Positions 43,510 to 61,214 of a stretch of 64,000 nucleotides of DNA are shown here, piece after piece. The notes below the pieces were generated by a model, which ran no database searches, had not been told where the DNA came from, and saw nothing but the letters and a program-made list of their open reading frames with translations. This stretch comes from Bolinopsis microptera (taxonomy: Eukaryota > Ctenophora > Tentaculata > Lobata > Bolinopsidae). The stretch spans positions 7,989,983 to 8,053,982 of the forward strand of contig NC_087077.1 in the NCBI RefSeq assembly GCF_026151205.1, written 5' to 3'. How positions within the stretch are numbered: the stretch's first letter is position 1; the number at the start of each line of letters is the position of its first letter. A program made the position numbers and the translations under genes.

Positions 43510-45102
43510 ATGACTGAATCGACGGAACGCCCGTTTTGTTTCTCAACTGCAACCTGCTTGGAATTGGTCGATAAACTCATTGTACCTCAACTCGACCGTG
43601 AATTGCTGCTCTTTGGAGCGACTGAAGATGACCTTCAGTTATGCAAGCAATCCAAGCAGAAAATGCTACGTGCACACATTCTTGACAGTCATAAGTGTAC
43701 CTCTACATTAACCGAAACTACTGACAAACTTATCTCTCTAACTCAAATTTTTTCGAGATCATCCACTGATGCGATGACCGGCCTCCAGAACACCGTTAGT
43801 GAAGCACAGTCCCTTGTCCAGTCTCTACGTGACCATTCTGCTCACCCTCCTACTCAACCTACAACCACCCTCCCCGAAATACCTGCACCACCAACACCGG
43901 TCCAGACTGTGGAACAGCCCTTCTCCAAGCTCGAAACTGGTGACCAGCTGAAGAGGTTTGACTTTAAGAGATTGGACTCTGAATTAACCTATGATAAAGT
44001 TTTCTCGAATAGAAAGGTTGCATATTTTGGTGATGCTCCTTACAAGTATTTAGGAGGGTACCACAGGGCAAAGCAATTAGACCCTGAGACGTACCTTGCT
44101 GAAATACTTGTAGCAGTTGATGATGTGTGCAAGACCAACAACATCAACTATAAGGATTTCAATAGCTGCATGATCACCAAATATGAATCACACGTCTCGT
44201 GTATACCTCCTCATTCCGATGATGAATCGTGTATAGTACCCGACAGCACTATACTTACCATTTCCCTGGGGGGTAAAAGGGATTTAGTTTTTCGTAGACG
44301 TCCTCCAGGCGAGTATCGCGATGAAACTGTGACAGTTCAACACGGCGACTGTTACACTATGACGCGAAAATCGCAGGACCTTTTTGACCATGCTGTTCCT
44401 CCGCAAACTCAGGCGGATTTTGAAGGTCCTCGAATCAGCTTAACCTTTAGACAGTTGGCCTCGGCACATTCCAGAAAATCTAGCAGCCATCAGCTGCGAC
44501 CTCTACCCCATCATAAAGTGAACCAGACCAAACGAGTGCTGATACTGTCTGACAGCAAAAACTGTAATTTTGACTGTTCTCAATTTCGTTCACCTGTCAT
44601 AGCGTTCCGGGAAAACTTATTTTTCCTCCGCGACTTAAAGGAACACCGGGAATCGATTCAGCAAGCCGACATTGTACTCATAAGTGCTGGCATAAACGAT
44701 ATCCAGAAAAACAGAGCGAGTGCCGTCCTGCTGCATAATCACATCAGAAGTTTCATAGAACAGTTCCCGCGCACTATGTTCTTATTCGATGCAGTCAGTC
44801 CACTATCGATACATGCTGACCGATTCAACACCCACAACGACATTATCCAGTACCTTAATGAACTCATGTTTAAGTGCTCCCTTCACCATGACAACTTCAG
44901 ACTCTTCGACAACTCAAGTTTTAGTCTCGCTCACCTCGCTCGTGACGGTCTACATCTTAACTATATTGGACAGAGTGTATTATCAGATTGCTGGGTAAAC
45001 TGTGTGCTCATTGGACTGGGGTTCAGGCGTGGACCCCTACCTCTACGTGAGCACTTTAAACGTATGATATCTTATCCAATCCCTGGCCACTTTGGCACCT
45101 GA
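43510..45102 (+). CDS. LINE ORF1: AlkB-like dioxygenase fused to SGNH esterase
   Basis: 530 aa from ATG 43510. Residues 1-110 are helical/coiled with no known domain, and 111-140 form a Pro/Thr-rich linker. Residues about 150-316 match AlkB-type Fe(II)/2-oxoglutarate oxygenases of the plant RNA-virus kind: FGDAPYKYLGGYH (173-185), FNSCMITKY (217-225), the iron ligands H235-x-D237 in PPHSDDES, DSTILTISLGG (245-255), the second His 294 in DHAVP, and R308/R314 in PRISLTFR that bind 2-oxoglutarate. Residues about 340-500 form an SGNH hydrolase: LSDS with S349 (block I), GIND 394-397 (block III) and the D479-G-L-H482 catalytic pair (block V). Esterase-type ORF1s are known in CR1-like LINEs; an AlkB domain is not, to my knowledge. 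No RRM or CCHC. A role could be reversal of methyl damage on element RNA or cDNA, which is inference. Confidence 0.88.
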   Translation: MTESTERPFCFSTATCLELVDKLIVPQLDRELLLFGATEDDLQLCKQSKQKMLRAHILDSHKCTSTLTETTDKLISLTQIFSRSSTDAMTGLQNTVSEAQSLVQSLRDHSAHPPTQPTTTLPEIPAPPTPVQTVEQPFSKLETGDQLKRFDFKRLDSELTYDKVFSNRKVAYFGDAPYKYLGGYHRAKQLDPETYLAEILVAVDDVCKTNNINYKDFNSCMITKYESHVSCIPPHSDDESCIVPDSTILTISLGGKRDLVFRRRPPGEYRDETVTVQHGDCYTMTRKSQDLFDHAVPPQTQADFEGPRISLTFRQLASAHSRKSSSHQLRPLPHHKVNQTKRVLILSDSKNCNFDCSQFRSPVIAFRENLFFLRDLKEHRESIQQADIVLISAGINDIQKNRASAVLLHNHIRSFIEQFPRTMFLFDAVSPLSIHADRFNTHNDIIQYLNELMFKCSLHHDNFRLFDNSSFSLAHLARDGLHLNYIGQSVLSDCWVNCVLIGLGFRRGPLPLREHFKRMISYPIPGHFGT

Positions 45103-45932
45103 GCACGACGTATTTTATATCTTAATGTCAAATTATCATGACAAAAATATCGAATCCTGAACAACTTTCCAGACTCGCGCTGAGTTGCAAACAATTTCAC
45201 TAATCAAACAAACGTAACTTATTTGAACAAACTATTACTATATTACTAAATTTTTTCGTCATTTCAAATAAAAATTAGAAACTTAAATCAAATTCAAACT
45301 CAAGCACAAAGCACATAATACAACCAACTACTTAAATGAACTTTTCCCTTATCCAGATTCCCTACCTTCTCACCTTATCTATCACACCTTATCAGCAAAA
45401 CGCGAAATAAACCCTGCTTGATAATAGTCCACGTCCCTACATCATAACAATCATTTCATATTATCTAATTCCTAACCTCATGCCGTACTCAGACAACGAC
45501 GACGCAATATTTACACGATATCTACACAGATAATACACAGTACTCATTATACATACATCACACATTACTGTACATCTGACTCTGTACATTTGACTGATCT
45601 GTACATTTGACTCTGTACATTTGACTCTGAACATTCGACACATACATTACTGTACATATGGAAATTAGGCTCATGCACGGTGAGCTGCTGCCATCAAGTA
45701 ATAGAAGAGAAGTTAAAGGTCAATCATAAAGGTAAAGGTGAAGTTTACTTAATTACTGTAGATAAGTCACGGTACTTTCTACACACAGGACTGAAAGTCT
45801 TCGTTAGAAGTATCTGACTAGGTCACGTTATTATTATCATATTTTGTATTAATAGTAAGTCTATATACTCTCTTAAATATATCATAATATAACTATAATA
45901 CTAACGAATATAATACATTATCTCATAGTTCT
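45103..45932 (+). other. Inter-ORF region of the LINE
   Basis: 830 bp without a long frame. Tandem TGTACATTTGACTC units lie at about 45585-45640. ORF2 must be reached by internal initiation, splicing or a separate promoter, since the gap is far longer than usual between LINE ORFs. AT-rich just before ORF2. Confidence 0.6.
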
Positions 45933-48900
45933 ATGAACGAATCTCAGCATTGCAACAAATGTAATACACGTATTCCTAAAGCACGTTCGTTCCTAATTTG
46001 CAGTCACTGCGACAAAATAAAACATATGAAATGCATGAAGTTATCTAAGTCTGAGGCAAAAATAATTGTAGATTCTGGCTCTGCCTGGATATGTTATGAC
46101 TGTATTTCCAGCGCCTTACCAGTAAATGCATGCCCCTCGGCAAAGCCACCGAGACAAGGGCCCGTCATAGGTCCTAAATTTAAAGTTCAATGCACATGCT
46201 GTAATGGCTGGATTTACTCCCCCGCCAACCTGAAAACCTGCCACTGGTGCGAATCTAAAGTACATACCAAATGTCACTCCGACTTATTAGGATGCAGAAA
46301 CTGCTGTGAAAATATGATCCCGGGATACTATGTACATTGCTATCAGCTATACTCATTACATACACATACTCACACCGGCATAATCCACAATCCCTACGAT
46401 CGCTATCAGTTGATTAACGAAATAGGAAATACAATTGACCAAGATCAGGAACTCGAATATTGGAATGAGATTTCTGATATTTTAGTTAGCTGCAATTACA
46501 TGGAGCCGACAAATGTAAGTTCGTCAGGAGCATGTGATCTTAAGATATTTACCTTAAACATACGGGGACTTCTTAAAAACGTAGACAAATTAAGAGAAGA
46601 TATATTCACGTACTCGAAGTATGATGTCCTTTGTTTTAACGAGACTAATCTCTTGCAGGATAAGCTTCCTAATGGTATTAATGACCTAGTGCTTGAGGGA
46701 TTTTATGAACCACTGTTACGAGATCCAATATGTAGTTCTGGTCGTGGTGGGGGTTTAGCAATTTATATCAATACGCGCGTATGCGAGTCTGAAAATATTG
46801 AAAAATTCTTTCCCCAAAACTTTGATGTGACAGACAAGAGTGGTGAATTCATGTTGGTAAAACTCCATAACTGCAAAGGCTTTAACAAAACAAAGATAAT
46901 CGTCAATATATATCGGTCACCAGCATCAAAAAATCCTGATAATTTTAACAAACTCATTGACTCCCTATTACACGGCATGGAAAGGCACTCGAGAAAACAT
47001 ACTATATTAGTCGGTGATTTCAATGTAGATCTTACACATTATGATACTGACAAACACTGTCAAAATTTGATTGAAACTATGACTAAATACGGTTTCTTTC
47101 AGCTAGTCTCACGTCCCACACGTATCACTGATCACAGTGCCACTCTTATAGATCATGTTTACAGCAATAATGTACAACACACACACAGCTGCAATGTTCT
47201 TACTGTTGACCTGTCTGATCATCTAGCCACTCTTGTTACTATCTCACTTGGGCAATACAGCCACATTGCAGGGAGTAGAAACAAACGACACAGAGTCGAC
47301 CATGGAATGAATGTTGAAAAACGTATGTTTAACGAGTCGAACAACCTTAAATTTATAGAATTAATTGGATCCGAAATGTGGGAGGAAGTCACACGTGAAA
47401 ATTGTGCTGATGAACAATATAACAAATTTATTGAAATATACGGTCAGCATTATGATGAGGCATACCCAGTGAAAACCAATCATGTGCGCCGCAAATTTGA
47501 AAGGCAGGACCCCAAACCTTTTATGCTACCCTGGCTTGAAATTGCATGTGCTCGTAAAAACAAATTATTCCATGCCAAAATAGTGGACCCAACGGAGGAA
47601 AACTACAAGGCTTACAAAAAGCATAAGGCATTCTGCGACAAGCACGTCAATAAGGCAAAAGACAAATACTACAAAACACAATTTGATAAGTATAAAGATT
47701 GTTCAAAGAAACAATGGCAGCTGATCAACACTCTACTTGGCAGAAAATCTAAATCTCATAACAAAATTAAACTCCAAAACGCCGACGGAAATATCATAAA
47801 TAGTGACAGTGATGTAGCTGAGCACTTTAACTCTTACTTCTCCAACATTGCCACAAAAATCAAAGATGCGATCAGCGCGCGTACTGTATTCGATCCAGGG
47901 GGTTTTAAACATTACCTTAGCAGCCCAGCTTCGCAGTCTATGTTCGTAAGACCAACTACCGAAAGTGAAGTTGAACAAATTATTAGCAAGCTTAAGAATA
48001 AATCCACTCAAGACACTAAAATTGAACCCCTAAAAATGGTAAAAGACTGCCCCTCCTTCTGTAAAGTCTTGTCCATAATCATTAACACATCATTTAGTCA
48101 AGGTATCTTCCCATCATCTCTCAAAATAGCTAAAGTTATACCAATTCACAAAGGAGGCAGCAAATCCGACGCCACTAACTATCGACCCATATCTTTGCTG
48201 TGCACCTTTTCCAAATTGTATGAAAAACTTATGCATAATAGAGTAATGGACTTCCTTGACAAGAAAGGCTCGCTCTTTGAAGGACAATATGGCTTCCGGC
48301 CAGGCCGATCCTGTGAGCATGCTCTTTTGGATGCTCAACACACGATTCTGAATTCCCTTGCCAAAAAGGAAGTTGCTCTATTACTCCTAGTCGACTTTAG
48401 TAAAGCTTTTGACGTTTTGTCTCATGATGTATTGATTGACAAACTCCAGCACTATGGAATCCGTGGGCAAGCTTTGCAATGGTTTAAATCCTACCTGAGC
48501 ACACGTCAGCAATATGTATGTTTGAATGGTATTAAATCAGCTCTTAAACCTATTACATACGGAGTTCCACAGGGCAGTATTATGGGACCTTTGTTATTCC
48601 TAATCTACATCAATGATATGCCAAATATCAACAGTATGATAAAGTTTATACTCTACGCTGATGATGCAAATATCATAATAAAAGGCAAAAATGCAAACGA
48701 TGTTATACAAAAATTCAACCAATTCTCCCACGAGTTTGTACGCTGGGTTGACTGTAATGGACTTGCACTTAATCTAAAAAAGACCTGCTATATGCTTTTC
48801 GGTGTTAGAAATACTGATAATACTCCAAATATTCATATTGCAGACACACAATTAGAACGTAAGAGGGAAGCACGGTTCCTTGGCGTTATAATGGATGATA

Positions 48901-49592
48901 AACTAACATGGTCTAAGCATATAGCAGCTGTTAGATCAAAAATGATGCGATATGTAGGAATTATGTATAAAATAAAACGTCACCTATCGATTCAAATAAG
49001 GCTACAGATATATCAAAGTTTTGTTCAATCGCATTTAAACTTCTGTTCAATTGTATGGGGGTTTGCAGCAAAAAATCACATTGAATCACTCTTCTCACGA
49101 CAAAAACAGGGTATCAGGGCAGTAATGCCAGGTCACATTAATTACTTTTACAAAGACGGTCGACTGCCAGAACACACAAAACAATTTTTCAATAACAATG
49201 GTATACTCACGGTGCACAGTGTTATTGTAAAAAACACACTAATTCTCATGCACCGAATCAAACATTTCCGCAGCTCAGTCCCTCAACAAATCTGTATGAC
49301 TATCCCAGAAAATGCACCCACTGCAAACTCAGATCACGTGACTGCAGCATCCTGGTTAGCCGAGTACAACACCACACATTTCAGATCTTCGATGTTCTTC
49401 AAAGGACCTTTACTCTCAATTTATGCTGTAAATGCAAATGTAAGCACCCTACCCACACTTTTTTCCATAAACCTTTTTAAATCGGCTACAAAACGCATGC
49501 TCTTGAACCTGCAGAGTGAAAATGACGATGACACGTGGCCCAGTTTCTTATTACATAATATTCCAGGTCTAAGAAGGTCACAACGTGTCTGA
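45933..49592 (+). CDS. LINE ORF2: zinc fingers, APE endonuclease, reverse transcriptase
   Basis: 1219 aa from ATG 45933. The N-terminus has a canonical PHD-type C4-H-C3 finger (C7, C10, C23, C26, H31, C34, C54, C57) and a second zinc module (C87, C90, C103, C106, H111, C114, C121, C124). The APE endonuclease spans about 202-440, with N209 in LNIRG, E237 in FNETNL, IYRSP (326-330), D362/N364 in GDFNVD and SDH 428-430. The RT follows, with YRPISLLCTFSKLYEKL, LVDFSKAFDVLSHDVL (motif A), GVPQGSIMGPLLFLIYIND (motif B) and catalytic YADD (908-911). All catalytic residues are present and no frame breaks were found. CR1/Jockey-superfamily type. PHD fingers are normally reported in ORF1 of such elements; here one opens ORF2, so the domains seem redistributed. 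Confidence 0.93.
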   Translation: MNESQHCNKCNTRIPKARSFLICSHCDKIKHMKCMKLSKSEAKIIVDSGSAWICYDCISSALPVNACPSAKPPRQGPVIGPKFKVQCTCCNGWIYSPANLKTCHWCESKVHTKCHSDLLGCRNCCENMIPGYYVHCYQLYSLHTHTHTGIIHNPYDRYQLINEIGNTIDQDQELEYWNEISDILVSCNYMEPTNVSSSGACDLKIFTLNIRGLLKNVDKLREDIFTYSKYDVLCFNETNLLQDKLPNGINDLVLEGFYEPLLRDPICSSGRGGGLAIYINTRVCESENIEKFFPQNFDVTDKSGEFMLVKLHNCKGFNKTKIIVNIYRSPASKNPDNFNKLIDSLLHGMERHSRKHTILVGDFNVDLTHYDTDKHCQNLIETMTKYGFFQLVSRPTRITDHSATLIDHVYSNNVQHTHSCNVLTVDLSDHLATLVTISLGQYSHIAGSRNKRHRVDHGMNVEKRMFNESNNLKFIELIGSEMWEEVTRENCADEQYNKFIEIYGQHYDEAYPVKTNHVRRKFERQDPKPFMLPWLEIACARKNKLFHAKIVDPTEENYKAYKKHKAFCDKHVNKAKDKYYKTQFDKYKDCSKKQWQLINTLLGRKSKSHNKIKLQNADGNIINSDSDVAEHFNSYFSNIATKIKDAISARTVFDPGGFKHYLSSPASQSMFVRPTTESEVEQIISKLKNKSTQDTKIEPLKMVKDCPSFCKVLSIIINTSFSQGIFPSSLKIAKVIPIHKGGSKSDATNYRPISLLCTFSKLYEKLMHNRVMDFLDKKGSLFEGQYGFRPGRSCEHALLDAQHTILNSLAKKEVALLLLVDFSKAFDVLSHDVLIDKLQHYGIRGQALQWFKSYLSTRQQYVCLNGIKSALKPITYGVPQGSIMGPLLFLIYINDMPNINSMIKFILYADDANIIIKGKNANDVIQKFNQFSHEFVRWVDCNGLALNLKKTCYMLFGVRNTDNTPNIHIADTQLERKREARFLGVIMDDKLTWSKHIAAVRSKMMRYVGIMYKIKRHLSIQIRLQIYQSFVQSHLNFCSIVWGFAAKNHIESLFSRQKQGIRAVMPGHINYFYKDGRLPEHTKQFFNNNGILTVHSVIVKNTLILMHRIKHFRSSVPQQICMTIPENAPTANSDHVTAASWLAEYNTTHFRSSMFFKGPLLSIYAVNANVSTLPTLFSINLFKSATKRMLLNLQSENDDDTWPSFLLHNIPGLRRSQRV

Positions 49593-50585
49593 AAGTTACT
49601 GGACACAACGGTCATTATATCAGTTTAGTGAATTAGTTAATTAGTTAATTAGTAAATCAGTTATTAGTCATATGGTTATTATTAAGTACTATATATTATA
49701 TTATATGATATTACAAAAATAAACTATGAATATATATTTGCACACAAAAAAACCAGAACAAACTGATCACAGACTAGCGGCAACTAATATTAATGGATAA
49801 GCCACACATCCTAAATTCCAGGTCCATATTTACACTGCCACATTCCCCACTATCACTATTTTCTCTATCAGCACAAACCGTAATTAATTTATTTCAACAA
49901 TCACAAACACTACATATCCAAACTAATGGCATGGCATAGCAATATCTACGATATCCTAAATCAGTCCCTAACAAACTTAGCGCGAGTCTGAAAGGCTGTT
50001 GGAAGCACAGAGTGCTCCATATTTTGTTTTTATCAATAAAATTTTCTTTTTTTTCATTTTCTTTTTTTTTAAATAAATTTATTAACTGCGTGCAAATTTG
50101 TGTTTCAGATTTGATCTATTTATGATATATATTTATGATTATGTAATAAAGTTATTAATATTATATTCGTAAACATTGGCTGGCTTACAAACCAGTCCCC
50201 AAACAAACAAACGGGTCTTACACCACCGCCGTGTTTTAAAATTTGATTTTTGGGGGCCACACCCAATCAACATTGAATTGCTTTTACTGGTGTTTGTGAA
50301 CATGTTAGAGACTCCGTTGTAACATATTACAATAGGTCATTTAATTCGGAATATAATCTGAAAAGATGGTGCGAAACGGATTTAAAATGACGAAGTTATC
50401 AAGCAATTTGTTTATCTCGTTAGCAAAATTGATTGAGTACTCAATGATTACCCAATTACGACACCATAATTGGGCTCCCTGCACCGCTCCCATAATGCGG
50501 ATCTAGCCTAAACCCAATCATCTGATCACACGTAGTGAACAAACTCGTTATGCGTCATATATCGGTCATCTGAGACGCTAGAACT
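49593..50585. other. LINE 3' UTR and left-over mariner MITE interior
   Basis: No coding frame. The LINE probably ends before about 50180. From there to 50585 the sequence is unmatched elsewhere in the window, and may be MITE interior or further insertion. Confidence 0.4.
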
Positions 50586-50614
50586 CTAATTTTTTCAGGA
50601 CAAACGTAATTTAA

Positions 50615-50803
50615 ATGGCCAAACACCATTCAATAAAATTTTGCTCGATCCGACTATTCAAACTATCAACTAAATGCGAAAATGAACCTTCACTTGAAAA
50701 AAATGAACACTCGAATATGTTTCGATTTGACAAATTCCTCGAACCAGTGGTGGTAGTAAGTCATACCAGAAAGAATTATTTCAATTGGGCACTCAGTGAC
50801 TGA
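50615..50803 (+). other. Short open frame in the mariner-like MITE, not a gene
   Basis: 62 codons from ATG, conserved in position in the copies at 35.1 and 36.3 kb but disrupted there. No similarity to mariner transposase ends was seen. Most likely a by-product of the repeat. Confidence 0.3.
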
Positions 50804-51069
50804 GCTAAGGCCAACGTATGGGTACTGACTTTTGGCCCACCCTGTATGTTTATGTTTGCCAATAACATTGCAGTGAAATTACCATTCATATCCTTCAATC
50901 ATCAAAATATAAAGTAAACTGTTCCTTTAATACTTTTATTTTGATATCTAAGTACCCTAATTGTGATGCTTGTTCCGTAAACAACCCTTATTTCATGATA
51001 GTTAACTTATGTCACATATTTGATAAGTTTGAATTTAAATTTTTTCACAAATTTTAGCTGTTCTCAGTG

Positions 51070-52233
51070 ATGAGTAAAGAATTAGAAGTCCATGTCCTAA
51101 AATCTCATACTGCTGCTGTAAACACTGTTTCATTTTTTGATAATGATCAGAAATTTGTTGCTGCTGGAGATGATTGTTGTTTGAGTGGATGGGATGTAGA
51201 TGAAAGAAAATGCATCTTCAAGTTGAAGGGCCATGAAGGCCCAGTGAAAGCTTGTGCAACTTCACCAACAGGTTCCAAAATTGTGAGTGGTTCTTGGGAC
51301 AGAACTGTGCGGATATGGGATGGCTCTTCCACAAACTGCCTGTGGACTCTTCAACATGAGGCTTTAGTCTTAGGAGTAAGCTTTTCTGAAGAATCTTCGC
51401 TAATCACTGTCTGTTGTGATGATAAACAGACCAAAGTATGGGACATGAGATCTTATGAAAATGTGATGACCTTAACTGGTCACACTAATTCTGTAACCTG
51501 CTGCGCCCAGAACAACTTCACATTAGCAACAGGAAGTTTTGACAAGACAATCCGCCTTTCTGATATGCGAACTGGGAGTACCCTTTTGCTTTTAACTGGA
51601 CATACTTCTGCTGTTTCAGCTGTTGACATCTCTTCAGAGGGATTCAAACTTTGTTCAGGGAGTTGGGACAAGACAGTGCGAGTATGGGATGTCCACGCAG
51701 GAACTTACCGAACACAAGGACCGCGTGTCATGTATGAACATGAAGGTTGTGTGAGTTCTTGTAAATTTGCGGTGGACAATAAGAAGATTGTTAGTGCAGG
51801 GTATGATAAAACCGTTATTATCTGGGATGCGTTGGCAACCCAAAAACGACATCAGATTCGGGCACACGGGTCCTGGATCAACGACATTGCTATGACAGCA
51901 GATGGAAAGTGTCTTCTTTCTTGCAGCAAAGACAGAACAATCCGAATGTGGAATGTTGAAAATGCTGATAAGATGCCTGTAGTCTTACACAATAAACTGT
52001 CGATGGGTTACAAATTCCAAGAATGTGTGGACTGTCAGAGAACATTTAAGGTTGAGAAGCGGGATCTTATAGAGGTGGGAGAAGAATACACAAAATGTGT
52101 TTACTGTCGGATGCCAACCAGATCCTATCACAGACTCTCTGAACAGGATCTGATTGTCACTGAAACAGACGATGAAGTGGGCAACATTGCAAAAAGTGAT
52201 GCACCAGCTCTTGAAACTATGGTCTCTGCGTGA
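51070..52233 (+). CDS. WD40-repeat protein, single exon, with C-terminal CxxC pair
   Basis: 387 aa from ATG 51070 (an in-frame GTG just before is not needed). Seven WD40 repeats fill residues 1 to about 305, one beta-propeller: each begins near GH/AH/EH and ends WD or an equivalent (SGWD, RIWD, KVWD, RLSD, RVWD, IIWD, RMWN), with SGSWDRTVRIWD the clearest. After the propeller come ECVDC and TKCVYC, a spaced CxxC pair that could bind one zinc, then a Ser/Asp tail. The combination resembles the WDR88-like family only loosely, so no symbol is given. It probably acts as a protein-interaction scaffold. No intron interrupts it, unlike its neighbour, which allows a retrocopy origin. An acceptor-like CTGTTCTCAG lies immediately before the start. 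Confidence 0.9.
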   Translation: MSKELEVHVLKSHTAAVNTVSFFDNDQKFVAAGDDCCLSGWDVDERKCIFKLKGHEGPVKACATSPTGSKIVSGSWDRTVRIWDGSSTNCLWTLQHEALVLGVSFSEESSLITVCCDDKQTKVWDMRSYENVMTLTGHTNSVTCCAQNNFTLATGSFDKTIRLSDMRTGSTLLLLTGHTSAVSAVDISSEGFKLCSGSWDKTVRVWDVHAGTYRTQGPRVMYEHEGCVSSCKFAVDNKKIVSAGYDKTVIIWDALATQKRHQIRAHGSWINDIAMTADGKCLLSCSKDRTIRMWNVENADKMPVVLHNKLSMGYKFQECVDCQRTFKVEKRDLIEVGEEYTKCVYCRMPTRSYHRLSEQDLIVTETDDEVGNIAKSDAPALETMVSA

Positions 52234-52782
52234 GTTTATAAAACAATCAGAATATTTAAAAGGAATGTTATGTTTTTATAGAATTGTATCAGAATAATTT
52301 ATTTGTAAATAGTGTAAATGATATGTACTAAAGAAGTTGAGTATGCCCATACCTTTCAGCCACAGTAATCATTGTAAATAATTTAAATTTTTATACACAG
52401 TGCATTAGTCACTTCCTACATTTGCGCCTAATTTATCTTGTAATTTTATCAGATAAAGATTATGATTTAAACATAGATTATAATTGAATAATTCAACTTG
52501 TACATTACTTTAAGTGGTATTCTCTGTCGTACTAAAAGAATGTTCAGATCTTGAGCATGTAACCACCAATCCACTAAACACATCATGTTGGAGCCCCGCC
52601 AGAACTATTTGTTTTGCCGTTTGTTTAAAATACACATAATAGGTGACCTATGTTTCTAACTTATCGATTCTTAGAATCGTGCTGATAACAATAAAAACAG
52701 TATCGGAGAAACTATAATTATTATTGTCTAATAAATCTCTTTTTTAGCATGTTGTGGTGTGTTCTTCCATGAGTCGGGGTTT
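52234..52782. other. WD40 3' region and 5' leader of the kinase gene
   Basis: The 3' UTR of the WD40 gene should end here, but no single polyadenylation site can be chosen. A pyrimidine-rich acceptor (TCTTTTTTAG, ending 52747) lies 35 bp before the chosen kinase ATG. The ATG at 52749 directly after it opens only an 8-codon upstream frame. Confidence 0.5.

Positions 52783-61214
<8,432 letters not shown>

Larger units (their letters stand above)
43300..50170 (+). mobile_element. Two-ORF LINE (CR1/Jockey-like) with novel ORF1
   Basis: Contains a complete ORF1 (43510-45102), an 830-bp inter-ORF region and a complete ORF2 (45933-49592), all on the plus strand and all without stops. The 5' UTR includes a GGCCCCAATTTAATTGGGCC hairpin-like stretch near 43431. 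The 3' end is AT-rich, with an AATAAAGTTATTAATATTAT phrase near 50146. The exact ends and target duplication could not be placed inside the host MITE, so the boundaries are approximate. Intact frames suggest recent activity. Confidence 0.8.
43246..50844. mobile_element. Mariner-like element with perfect 32-bp TIRs, carrying a LINE
   Basis: The left TIR 43246-43277 (begins CAGGGTGGGCCAAAAGTC) and right TIR 50813-50844 are exact reverse complements over 32 bp, each bordered by TA (43244-43245, 50845-50846). TA target and CAGGGTGGSCCA tips are the signature of mariner/Tc1-type elements. No mariner transposase was recognised, so the element is a MITE, expanded to 7.6 kb by a LINE insertion. The right part (50586-50844) is the family also present at 35030-37338. 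Confidence 0.85.
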
